This document shows positions 25,245-36,205 of a stretch of 64,000 nt of DNA, piece after piece; position 1 is the first letter of the stretch; the number at the start of each line of letters is the position of its first letter. Source of the stretch: CAWCWN01 sp963799245 (lineage in GTDB: Bacteria > Chloroflexota > Ktedonobacteria > Ktedonobacterales > Ktedonobacteraceae); the NCBI GenBank assembly GCA_963799245.1, contig CAWCWN010000003.1:2748936-2812935 (forward strand). Direction: 5' to 3'. Under the pieces are notes generated by a model. It worked only from the letters and a program-made list of their open reading frames with translations, was not told the DNA's origin and searched no databases. The position numbers and the translations under genes were made by a program.

Positions 25245-28200
25245 GTGAGCCGTGTTCTACAGGTACCTGTGCCAGAGCCGGGGCAACTGGTGGACGTCCG
25301 GCGACGGCGCTACGTGGTCATGGAGAGTGTGCAAAGTTCACTCCCACCCGACATTCTCACTCCCGGTAGCTGGCGCAGTCAGCACCTGGTCACGCTCTCC
25401 TCGGTTGAGGATGATGCACTGGGCGAGGAACTACAGGTCATCTGGGAGATCGAGCCAGGCGCGAACGCGATTGATAAGACGCCGCTGCCTCAGCCCATTG
25501 GCTTCGATACGCCACAACGCCTCGATACCTTTCTCAACGCTGTAAAGTGGGGAGCAGCCTCAAGCGCTGATGTCAAGGCCATCCAGGCCCCCTTCCGCAG
25601 CGGCATCGACCTGGAGGACTATCAGCTCGATCCCGTCGCCCGCGCCATTCGTATGCCACGCGCCAACTTGCTGATCGCCGATGACGTCGGCCTGGGCAAG
25701 ACCATCGAGGCCGGGTTAGTAGCGCAGGAACTGATTATTCGCCATCGCGCCCGGCGTATCCTGGTCGTCTGTCCCGCTGCACTGCAGGTGCAGTGGCACG
25801 ACCAGATGCGCGATAAATTTGGCCTGGAATTTCGCATTGTCGATAGCGAACTCATGAGGATGCTGCGACGCGAGCGTGGCCTGCATGTCAATCCCTGGAC
25901 GCACTTTCCCCGTCTGATCACTTCGATTGATTTCTTGAAACGCGAGCGGCCGATGCGCCTGTTTAGCGAGATCCTGCCCGCCGAAGGTGAGTCAGTCTAC
26001 CCGCGTAAATTTGACCTGCTCATTCTCGACGAGGCTCACAACGCGGCTCCCTCTGGACGAGGCAAGTATGCCACTCGATTCGCAGCGTACGCTGGCTCTG
26101 CGCCGCCTCGCGCCGCATTTTGAGCATAAGCTCTTTCTCTCGGCCACGCCGCACAACGGCTATCGCGAGAGTTTCTCTGCCCTCCTGGAACTGCTGGATA
26201 ACCAGCGCTTCGCTCGCGGTGTGGAACCGGATCATGAGCAGTTGAACGCGGTGATGGTGCGCCGTTTGAAATCTGAACTGCCCAAAAAGTGGGATGGCTC
26301 AGCGCGCTTCCCCCAGCGCAAGATCGATGCTATTCCGGTTGAGTACACACAACAAGAGCGCGATGTCCACCAGCTCCTACAACACTATAGCCAATCGCGT
26401 ATCAAGCAGGCTGATGATACCAGCGAACTGTATGCCACCGAGTTTGTGGTCAAGCTGCTCAAGAAACGCCTCTTCTCCTCGCCCGAGGCCTTTTATGCCA
26501 CGCTCAATTCAGCATGAGCAATCACTGAGGCAGGCTCAGCGACATATAAACGTGACCAGGCGACCGAGTGTTGGTATTTTACGCAGCAAGGTCGAGCAAC
26601 TGGAGGAGGAGAACGATAGCGACGAGTCGCTGGAGGATGCCACCAGCGAAGCCCTGGAAGCGACTGCGCCGCTTTTCCGTGAACCTGATACTCAGGAACA
26701 GAAGTTGTTAGGGAAGATGCGAGCCTGGGCAGAGAGCGCACGTCACAAGCCCGATAGCAAGTCTCAAGAGCTCATGGACTGGCTGCATACACATATCAAA
26801 CCAGGGGGACACTGGTCGAACGAACGGGTGATTATCTTTACGGAGTACCGGGCCACGCAGAACTGGCTGTACGGCTTGCTGGCGCGCGAAGGCTTTGCCG
26901 AAAAGGGACCAGATGGCGAGAAGCGCCTGCTGATGCTCTATGGCGGTATGCAGACGCAAGATCGTGAGGCCATCAAAGCCGCCTTCCAGGCCGACCCGGC
27001 TGAAGCTTCAGTACGTATCCTGCTGGCCACTGACGCAGCATCAGAGGGTATCGACCTGCAAAACCACTGTTCACGCTTGATCCACTACGAGATCCCCTGG
27101 AATCCCAATCGCCTGGAACAGCGCAATGGGCGCATTGACCGTCATGGGCAGCGCGCTTCCCTGGTCAACATCTCTCACTTTGTCAGCAGCACTTACAGGG
27201 ATGAGAATGAGGATACACCAGGCTGTTCCTGAGCAAGCTAGATGCTGACCTGGAATTCTTGATGCGGGCCGTGAAAAAAATTGATCGCATTCGTGAAGAC
27301 CTGGGCAATGTCGGCCCGGTCATCGCCGAGCGCGTCGAGAAGGCCATGCTGGGACATGAAAGCTCGTTGGATACGCGCCAGGCGGAGGAGAACTCGCCTG
27401 CGCGCAGGCTGCACGCCTTTGAACGCAAGCAGCGCGAGAAACTGCAAGAGCAGATCCACCAGCTCTACCAGCAGTTGCAAGAGGGCAAACGCGAGCTCGA
27501 ACTGACTTCCGTGAATATTCAGGCCGTCGTTGAGACAGCGCTTGAGATTGCCAGGCAACCAGCTTTACAGCGGCGCACCCTGCACGATCCGTATGGTCAC
27601 TTTTCACCCATCGAGGTCTTTGATGTACCGGAACTAAGCGGGAGCTGGGCTCGCTGTACCAATGGCCTGGAACATCCCCATACCCATCAAAAGCGGCCCA
27701 TCGTGTTCGACCATGACCTGGCGCGGGGGCGCGATGATGTCGTACTGGCCCATCTCAATCACCGCCTGGTCACCATGCCTTTGCGCCTGCTGCGGGCCGA
27801 GGTCTGGACGAGCGGTGACCAGCGCAAGCTTTACCGCGTGACCGCGCGCACAGTCCCCAGCCACATGCTGGATACACCTGCCGTGATCGCTCATGCGCGC
27901 CTGCTTATGCTGGGCGGCGATAACCAGCGCCTGCATGAAGAGGTGATCGCGGCCGGTGGCTACCTGCGTGAAGGGCGCTTCGCACGCATGAACGAGCGCC
28001 AACTCAGAGAGGTGCTATCTGCTGCCCAGAACCACACTGTAGCAGAGGGCGTTCGCCAGCGGCTGGCTGAACTGTGGGACAAATATCGACTTCCGTTGAT
28101 GCAGTCGTTAGAGGTGCGCATGAACGAGCGTGAGCAGAGCCTGCAAAGGGCGCTGGCCGACCGTGCCGTCAAAGAACAGCGTGATATCCAGGCCATCCTC

Positions 28201-28455
28201 ACAGAATTGCAGGCGAGTATCCTCAAGGAGATCCAGCGACCTGCTCAGGTGGTGCAATTACAGCTGGCAGGTTTCTCGTCGGAGGAGCGCCAGCAGTTTG
28301 ATCGCGATGTCGCCGCCCTGGAAGATCGTGTCAGGCAGATCGATACAGAGATAGCCGAGGAGACCCGGCGCATTCAGCAGCGTTTCGCCAACCCACAGTC
28401 GCGCCTTTTCCCTGTAGCGGTGACCTACCTGGTACCGGAACGCCTGGCTCGCTAG
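25245..28455 (+). pseudogene. drmD: DrmD-like SNF2 helicase, three frameshifts
   Basis: DrmD is the SNF2-type helicase of class-1 DISARM. The GTG start at 25245 has AAGGAGG 9 nt upstream. Frame one holds the N-terminal region and motifs I (DDVGLGKTIEAG, about residue 146) and II (LILDEAHN). It shifts near 26066 to a frame with FLSATPHNGYRESFSALLELLDNQRF, near 26505 to one with the C-terminal helicase lobe (ERVIIFTEYRATQNWL, LLATDAASEGIDLQ, RLEQRNGRIDRHGQ), and near 27215 to the last frame (27259-28455), a long helical C-terminal domain. Rejoined it is about 1070 aa, normal for DrmD. As written it cannot give a full-length protein. The stop is 37 bp before drmMI. Confidence 0.82.
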
Positions 28456-28999
28456 CTGGCATGAGCATTTCCTGAAAGGATTCACAGAAACCATGTCTAC
28501 CGACCGCGCTATCGCCCGTCAACATGCCGACTGGCTCTCACTGATCGAGGCCTCTGGCCCCTTCCTGAGCATGCCCGTACTGCTGGAAGCCTTCCCGCAT
28601 GGCCTGGATAAGAAAGACAACGATGCTGAGGTGCGCCGTCGTTTGCGCCTGGCCTATGACGAATGGGCTGATAACCAGGCGGGCAATCGACCCGATCCTG
28701 CTATCCACACACAATGGCTGCGTTTTGTGCTGGAAGAGGTGCTGGAACTGCGCCCTGATACCATTCTCGAAGGACAGCAGATCCCCTCTGAGCTGCGTTA
28801 CGAAGCCAAAGATCACGGCGAAACGCTACGGCCGTTGATGGTGATGCGCTCGCCTTTTAATCCCAAACCACGCTTACTCATCCAGTTATATCCCGCCGCA
28901 CAGAGCCTGGAGAAGGTGGTAACTGACAAGCACTGGAAAGCCTCGCCTGCCACGCGCATGATGGAGCTGCTGCGCAATACCGATATGCGCCTGGGACTA

Positions 29000-30290
29000 G
29001 TACACTGGGAGGTAAATCTCTCCATGATTAGGCTAGCCCGGTGTACGTCCACTTGATGGGTTTGGCCATCGTCTGATTGTAATAGGTGATGAAAGCCAGG
29101 ATCTGGGCACGCAGATCATCCAGCGAGAGAAAATTGCCGCGTTTGAGCAGCTTGCGCACCAGAATACTGAGCCAGATTTCGACCTGATTGATCCAAGATG
29201 CATGTTTGGGGGTGTAATAGAACACCACTTTGTGCATCGGGTCATGCAAAAAGGCCGCGCGGCTTTCCATCGAATGGAGGATGCCGCTCTTGCCTTTGAC
29301 GCCCAGGCTCTCCGGTGCGATGCCTTCCTGTTGCGCCACCCAGCGCACCAGGGCTTCGGATTGATGGATGTTCAAATTATCCAGCATGATGCGCCACTTC
29401 GTTGCCTTGGGATCGCTAGCGATCAGGTGCTGGAAATGGGCCAGGGCATCTTCTTCGGTGCGCGTCGGGCCCCAGGATGGCTCAATGACATGTCCGGTGA
29501 CCACGTCGAAATTGATGAACCAGGACAACGTCCCATGCCGGATGTATTCGAACTCGCGTCGCAGGACATGGCCTGGCTGCATGGGCAAGTCAGGATACTT
29601 GCGCTCCAGGGCTTGCACCCCGGTCAACTCATCCATGCTGATCGTGCGCTCCCCGCCCTTGGCCCGTTGGGAGGCACGTGCATAGACCTCACAGCCGTCG
29701 CGAATCTTCTCGTCACGCTGCGCATCGGGCACTTCATTCAACCAATACCGGAAGCGGTGTGGTTGCAGGCCCCCTTTTTGAGCAGATAGCTCGCATGCCG
29801 CGGCGAGATCTGCTCGACGATGCCTCGCGCCACCAGTTCGTCCGCGATTTCACGCCCTGTCCACTGGCTGATCGGGCGCCCGGCCTTCATCGGCGCTTCA
29901 CACGCGAAGGCCGCCATCTGACAGCGGTGTTCCGCGGTGAACTTCGGCGGGGTTCCCGGTCGGGGCGCATCTTGCAAGCGCTCTGCTACACTGAGGGTGT
30001 CCAGATCGATCCCCTGCAATCCCACCCAGCGATCACGCCACAAGCGGACGGTATCCACGTTGAGCGCCAACTCGCGCCCAATCTGCGCATTGGTGCGCCC
30101 CTGCGCCGCCGCTAAGATAATGCGCGCTCGCTGCGCCTGCTGCTGTTCACTTCGATGACGCTTGGTGAGTCGCTCTAACGCTTCCTGCTCCTTCTCGCTG
30201 AGGACGACCTTGGTGGCTCGTTTCGGCATGTCCTGTTCCCTTCGCTTTTTCCTCCTATTCTATCATGGAACTATTTCTACCTCAATGTAC
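29000..30290 (-). mobile_element. IS630-family insertion sequence (copy B) in drmMI
   Basis: The ends GTACACTGGGAGGTAAAT (left, from 29000) and GTACATTGAGGTAGAAAT (right, inverted, to 30290) match over about 28 bp. The flanks CTA (28997-28999) and TAG (30291-30293) show insertion into CTAG with TA duplicated, the known IS630 target preference. Length 1291 bp; the element is complete and carries both transposase ORFs in reverse orientation to drmMI. Confidence 0.93.
29028..30229 (-). CDS. IS630 transposase in two overlapping ORFs (copy B)
   Basis: The upstream ORF (30229 down to 29738, 163 aa) carries the helix-turn-helix DNA-binding part (QGRTNAQIGRELALNVDTV). The downstream ORF (29741 to 29028, 237 aa) overlaps by 4 nt and carries the DDE core: SMDELTGVQAL (Asp), IMLDNLNIHQSEAL (Asp) and PKHASWINQVEIWLS (Glu). 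The ATGA-type overlap suggests coupling or frameshifting. Both parts look intact, so the element may still be mobile. Confidence 0.9.
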
Positions 30291-33200
30291 TAGTAACCAA
30301 CGGCAGGAACTGGCTACTTGTGGATGCTCCTACCAATGAGACGACGGGCTACTATAGCTGGGACGCTGAGATCTGGCTGGAAGAGCCAGTCACACTGCAG
30401 GCTTTCAGAAGCCTGCTGGGCATGGAACGTTTCTTTAACGTGCCGCAGGAGGAGACCCTGGAGGCGCTGCTGACAAAAAGCGCCATGAAACAGCAGGAGG
30501 TCACCAACCAGCTGGGCGACCAGGTGCTGCGCGCCGTGGAGATGGTGGTGCAGACACTGGATCGCCTGGACAAGGACAGCCAGCGTGCCCTCCTGCAGGG
30601 CATCAATGAGAAAGAACTCTACGAGGCGGCGCTGACGGTAATGATGCGCCTGGTCTTCCTGCTCTCCGCTGAGGAGCGTGGTATGCTTCTACTAGGTGAT
30701 CCTCTTTATGAACAAAACTATGCCGTCTCGACCATGCACAAACAGTTGCGCGACCAGGCCGACCAGCAGGCCGAAGAGGTGTTAAGCCTGCGCTTCGATG
30801 CCTGGAGTCGCCTGCTGGCGCTCTTCCGCGTCGTCTATGGCGGTGTCGAGCATCCCGACCTGCGGCTGCCAGCCTATGGTGGGCGGCTCTTTGACCCTGA
30901 TCGCTATCCCTTCCTGGAGGGCCGCAAACCCGGAACATCCTGGCGCGAGGTGTCTGCCGCGCCTCTGTTGATCGATAACCGCACAGTGCTGCACCTGCTC
31001 AATGCTTTGCAATACCTGCAGACCAGGGTTCCAGGTGGTTCAGTCGAGCCGCGCCGCCTCTCCTTCCGCGGTCTGGACATCGAGCAGATCGGTCACGTCT
31101 ATGAGGGCTTATTAGATCACACTGCCAAGCGAACGAGCACGACCATCCTGGGGCTGGTTGGCAGCTCAGATACCGAGCCAGAGGTAACACTGGACGAGTT
31201 GGAGCTGCGAGCGCACAAGGGTGAGCAGGCGCTCCTAGACTTCCTGGCAGAACGCACGGGCCGCAAAGCAACAAGTGTACAAAAGAGCCTGGCTCAAATA
31301 TTAGAGAAGCAGGAAGAGCGCAGCCGTCTGATGGAGGCCTGTGATAACAAGCAGGAGATCTTTAAGCAGGTGCTGCCTTACGCAGGTCTGCTGCGCAAAG
31401 ACACCTTCGGCGACTTTGTGATTGTCACACCCGGCTCAATCTATGTCACGAAGGGCAGCGATCGTCGCTCGACGGGCACCCACTACACGCCGCGCCGCCT
31501 GACTGAGCCAATTGTACAGCACACGCTTGACCCCTTGGTCTTCGTCGGCCCAGCAGAAGGATGGCCCGAGGAAAAGTGGCTGCTGCGCACGGCTGCTGAG
31601 ATCCTGGACCTGAAGGTCTGCGATATGGCCATGGGCTCGGGTGCCTTTCTTGTGCAGAGCTGCCGCTACCTCTCCGAGAAACTGGTGGAGGCCTGGGAAA
31701 ATGCCGAGCACGCTCTCAATGGCAATGGCAGTCCACACAAACCACAGATTACGCCAGAAGGTTTGCTCTCGCAGGGTAAGCCCGAGGAGGAACTCTTACC
31801 CTGTGATACAGAGGAGCGCATGGCCCTGGCACGCCGCCTGGTCAGCGAACGCTGCCTGTATGGCGTGGATAAGAACCCAATGGCCGTCGAGATGGCCAAG
31901 CTTTCGCTGTGGCTAATCACGCTCGCCAAGAACCGCCCTTTCACCTTCCTGGATCATGCCTTGCGCGACGGCGACTCTCTGTTAGGCGCCAATGAGCGCC
32001 AGCTTGTTAACTGGTCGATGGATGCCAGATCGGGAGAGATCACTCAGATGGTCTGGATACGCGGAGTAATGGAACGCGCCCTGGCGACCGCCCTTAAACT
32101 GAGAAGGCAGATCAGCCAGCTGACTGACCACGATGTACGCGATATCCAAACCAAGGAACGCTTGCTCAAACAGGCCAACGAGACTACAGCTGTAGTCAAG
32201 CTCGGTGCTGATATGCTGGTAGGCATGACTCTCAGCGATTCCAAACGCCGCGATGCTATACAGGATACCCTGGGCCTGGAATTTTCCGTCCTTATCAAAG
32301 CCTATGAGGAGAACTACAACAGGCCTGCTACTGATAAAGGCTGGGAAGCCACGCATAAAGCCTTTGAGAAGATACGTGATGAAGTGGATGAGCTATTGAA
32401 CAGCAGAAAACCTTTCCACTGGTTCCTCGAATTTCCTGAGGTGTTTGTGGATAAGGGAGATGAGGCGGGGTTTGCAGCGATTATGGGCAATCCGCCATTC
32501 CAGGGTGGACAAAAGATTACCGGTACACTTGGAACGGATTATCGCGATTATTTAGTAGAGCACCTGGCAAATAATAAACGTGGCAGTGCTGACCTCTGCG
32601 CTTATTTCTTCTTACGAGCTACCAGTTTAGTACGCCACGAGGGGATGGCCACGCTACTTGCCACTAATACAATTGCGCAGGGTGATACTCGCGAGGTTGG
32701 GCTTGATCAAATAACGGCAAACGGATGGACAATACCTCGTGCAGTACCCAGTCGTAAGTGGCCCGGAGAGGCAAGTCTGGAAGTTTCACATGTCTGGCTA
32801 AAGCATGGCCAATGGAGTGGTTCATCTGTGTTGAATGATACAATTGTCGAAGGCATTACTCCATTTTTAGCAACTCCAGGCAAGGCCCAGGGAAAGCCTT
32901 ATATTCTTGGAGCTAATACGGGTAAATCATTTCAGGGATGTATTGTCCTTGGTATGGGCTTTATCCTGGAACCCGAAGTAGCACAAGCGCTTATCGAAAA
33001 AGACCCCCGTAATAAGGATGTACTCTTTCCCTATCTCAATGGGGAAGACTTAAACTCCCGACCTGATCAATCTCCTAGTCGCTGGGTAATAAATTTTCAT
33101 GATTGGCCTTTGGAGAGAGCAGAAACATATCCTGATTGTATGAAAATTGTGAGAGAAAAGGTTAAGCCAGAAAGAGATCTTAATAATCGTAAAGTTCGTC

Positions 33201-34012
33201 GTGAACGTTGGTGGCAATATGCTGAACGTGCACCAGCACTTTACTCTACAATTGTTGATGTGAAACGAGTGTTGGTAACTGCACGCGTCAGTGCTTATCA
33301 TTTTTTTGTACTTGCAAGAAAAAATCAGGTGTTTTCAGATAGGCTTGTTGTGATTGCATCGCAAAATGTCTCTGATTATGTCATCCTCTCTTGTTCGCTG
33401 CATGATAAGTGGGCGCACCGTCCTGGCACAACGACTCATGAAACACGAAATACTTACTTTCCTGAGATGTCTTTCGAAACCTTTCCTTTTCCTGAGAGCT
33501 TCGATGGACTTGATGACATCGGCGATTATTACTATGCGCATCGCCAAGCTATCATGCAAGAACGGCAAGAGGGGCTGACGAAGACTTATAATCGCTTCCA
33601 CGATGTGCAGGAGCGGGATTGCGATATCGTCAAGTTACGCCAATTGCATAGGGAGATGGACGAGGCGGTAGCGAGGGCCTACGGGTGGAGTGATTTAAAG
33701 TTAGAGCATGGCTTTCACGAAACCAAGCAGGGTCTCAGATATACGATTAGTGAGGCAGCGCGGCGTGAAGTATTAGACAGATTGTTGTTATTGAACCACC
33801 AGCGGCACGAGGAAGAGAACAAGGCAGGGTTGTTTGAGGGGAAGGAGAGCAAAGGGAAGGCTAACAAAAATGGGAGAAGTGATGCGGGATATGCAAATGT
33901 GAGTACAGGAGACGTGGAGCCAGCAGATAGTGGGGATTTGGAGCAAGGAGCGTTGTTTTAGGATCGCAGGCACGGCTGAGAAGATAGAGCGAGGAAAGAA
34001 GGTTTACAGAAT

Positions 34013-36127
34013 ATGACAACGCAGTGGCAAATCACGATGAAGCCGGTGTTCTTGCATGGGGTGGCGACCTTGGCGGCCAAGGAACTACACCAGGTGATGT
34101 CAAAGGTCGATATGCTGGTACAAGACCCTTTACCCGATGGCAAAGTAAAGAAGCAGTTGATGCACCTGCCGGGGAAGCCATATCGTATCCGTTCGGGCGA
34201 TTACCGCATCATCTACAACCTGGATAAACAGAGTATCGGCGTGCTTAAACTTGAGAGGCGCAGGGAAGATACCTATAAAGGCACGTTTGATGTCGATGTG
34301 GAACAACTCGATGACGCCGAGGTTGGGTTTGAGGATGATGAAGACGGAGTAGTAGATATTGTCCCTGCCAAAACGGCACAACCTGATTGGGAGAGTTTTA
34401 TTACCCCCAAGAGCAAAGCTTTGCCTGAGCCGATTACCGTGCAACTGCTCAAAAAATTGCATGTGCCAGAGGTATATCATGCGCGTTTGCTGCCACTGAA
34501 GACAGAAGAACTACTCGGTTGCCCTGGGGTGGATGATGAGGTGCTGCTAAAGATCGATGAATATATGTTTGAGCTACCTCTGGTCCAGGCTATGCAGCAG
34601 CCCGACCTTGTGCTGAACGAGGTTGATGACCTGCTGCGCTATAAAGAAGGCGAGCTACTCAGCTTCCTGCTCAAGCTCTCGCCTGAACAGGAAAAGTACG
34701 TCCACTGGTCAATCAACGCGGCGGGTCCTATGTTGATTAAGGGCGGACCCGGCACAGGCAAGAGTACCGTGGCCCTCTACCGCATCCGTTCAATGCTGGA
34801 ACAGTTGGAGCGTGCGAGCAAAGGGGCACCGCGCTTGCTCTTCACTACATATACCAATGCGTTGATCAAGTCCTCGGAGCAGTTGTTACAGCAGTTGCTT
34901 GGTTCAAATGCGCAGCTTGTGCGGGTTTCAACAGCTGATAAGCTGGCCTATGACATCCTGCACAGCTGCGGACAGGTCAAAGAGATTGCCAGCGACGAGG
35001 AACTCTTACAGTTGCTCAAGCAGGCCATGCCTGAGATACCCCTCGAGGGCAACCCGCTGCAACAGCAGGCACAGAAACGGGCGCTTGCGCGCATGGGCAG
35101 CAATTACTTGCTGCAAGAGATCTTGCAGGTCATCATTGCCCGTCAAATACAGAACCTGGACGAGTATATTCGCACACCGCGTGCAGGACGCAAGTTGCCT
35201 CTGAGTGTCACCCAGCGCTCCGTTGTGTGGAGAGTGTACGAACACTGGCGCGATCTGTTGGACATCACCGGGCGTGAGAGTTGGCAGCAGCGTCGGGCAC
35301 ATGCTGAATCCCTGGTGGAGCAGAGCGATCTCTTTCAGCACTACGATGCCGTGATCATCGATGAAGCGCAGGACCTTGATCCGAGCGTGCTGCGCATGCT
35401 GATCAAATTGTGTAAAACATCGAAACATATCTTTATAACAGCAGACGCCAACCAGTCCATCTACGGCGGCGGCTTTACCTGGGCCGATGTGCACGCAGCT
35501 CTGAAATTCCAGGGTCGCACGAGTATCCTACGTGCCAATTATCGCTCGACCAGCGAGATTGGCGAGGCAGCCCAATCCTACCTCACCTATGGCACCCTGG
35601 AGCCAGAAAACATCGAGCGTCAGTATATCAATAGCGGCCCCATGCCCGACGTACGGGCCGTGCTCAATAGCGACTACGAAGCGCAGCTACTCGCCAGCTT
35701 CTTTCAGAAGGCCAGCCTCAACCTGCGCCTGACGACTGGCTCCTGCGCGGTGCTCTGTCCCAACGAGTGGGTGGGCAAAGCCATTGCCACCGCCCTGGGC
35801 AACCAGGGTATCGAGGCGACCTATATGCCGGGACAGGAACTCAACCTGACACGCCCAGGCGTCAAAGTACTCACACTCAAATCCTCCAAGGGCTTAGAAT
35901 TTCCCATCGTGGCCCTGGCCGGCTTTGTGAATAGCACCTATCCGGTTATTCCAGCCAGCGCCTCGGAGGATGAGTGTCTTGAAGTGCTGGCACGCGAGCG
36001 GCGCACGATGTTCGTGGGCATGACCCGCGCCATGCGTGCGCTGCTGGTTGTTCTGCCCTTCGATATAAAGACACCTTTGTTGCAAGGCTTTGACCCAACC
36101 TGTTGGAACATGACCAGGAAGATATAG
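34013..36127 (+). CDS. RelE/ParE-like domain fused to a UvrD/Rep-type helicase, 704 aa
   Basis: Residues 1-95 resemble a RelE/ParE toxin fold: a helical start, then PYRIRSGDYRIIYNLD and IGVLKLERRREDTYK, the typical strand pattern with the conserved Arg cluster. A linker (95-220) contains a possible helix-hairpin-helix (LLGCPGVDDEVLLKI). From about residue 225 a superfamily-1 helicase follows: motif I KGGPGTGKST (about 243), II VIIDEAQDLD (about 449), III ITADANQSIYGGGFTW, IV LRANYRS, V VLTLKSSKGLEFPIVAL, VI RRTMFVGMTRAMR (about 668). UvrD helicases unwind 3'-5' with ATP. The gene lies 51 bp after drmMI and 78 bp before drmA, in the same direction. This component is not part of the standard DISARM gene set. 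The ORF is intact. Confidence 0.85.
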   Translation: MTTQWQITMKPVFLHGVATLAAKELHQVMSKVDMLVQDPLPDGKVKKQLMHLPGKPYRIRSGDYRIIYNLDKQSIGVLKLERRREDTYKGTFDVDVEQLDDAEVGFEDDEDGVVDIVPAKTAQPDWESFITPKSKALPEPITVQLLKKLHVPEVYHARLLPLKTEELLGCPGVDDEVLLKIDEYMFELPLVQAMQQPDLVLNEVDDLLRYKEGELLSFLLKLSPEQEKYVHWSINAAGPMLIKGGPGTGKSTVALYRIRSMLEQLERASKGAPRLLFTTYTNALIKSSEQLLQQLLGSNAQLVRVSTADKLAYDILHSCGQVKEIASDEELLQLLKQAMPEIPLEGNPLQQQAQKRALARMGSNYLLQEILQVIIARQIQNLDEYIRTPRAGRKLPLSVTQRSVVWRVYEHWRDLLDITGRESWQQRRAHAESLVEQSDLFQHYDAVIIDEAQDLDPSVLRMLIKLCKTSKHIFITADANQSIYGGGFTWADVHAALKFQGRTSILRANYRSTSEIGEAAQSYLTYGTLEPENIERQYINSGPMPDVRAVLNSDYEAQLLASFFQKASLNLRLTTGSCAVLCPNEWVGKAIATALGNQGIEATYMPGQELNLTRPGVKVLTLKSSKGLEFPIVALAGFVNSTYPVIPASASEDECLEVLARERRTMFVGMTRAMRALLVVLPFDIKTPLLQGFDPTCWNMTRKI

Positions 36128-36205
36128 GGACAGCGAAATATCAATCAGAATAGAGACCAGATTGACCCCATCCAAACGGGAAAACATGGAAACGGAGACC
36201 CATCA

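Larger units (their letters stand above)
28493..33961 (+). pseudogene. drmMI: DrmMI-like N6-adenine methylase split by IS630; 1391 aa when rejoined
   Basis: DrmMI methylates host DNA so that DISARM spares it. Coding runs from ATG 28493 to 28999, is broken by an IS630 at a CTAG site, and resumes at 30293. Excision with one TA gives ...MRLGLVTNGRNWLLVDAP..., 1392 codons in one frame. In the rejoined protein an Eco57I/type-IIG-like N-terminal half precedes GTHYTPRRL (about residue 563). Then come the AdoMet motif DMAMGSGAF (about 612), GVDKNPMAVEMAKLSLW, the catalytic IMGNPPF (about 899) and a target-recognition-like C-terminus. The downstream part from GTG 30320 keeps all catalytic motifs and might still be translated. 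The methylase half is thus uncertain in function. Confidence 0.85.

Noticed and set aside
29202..29789. 195-aa ORF on the plus strand within IS630 copy B
   Set aside because: Antisense to the DDE transposase domain, whose motifs are clear on the minus strand.
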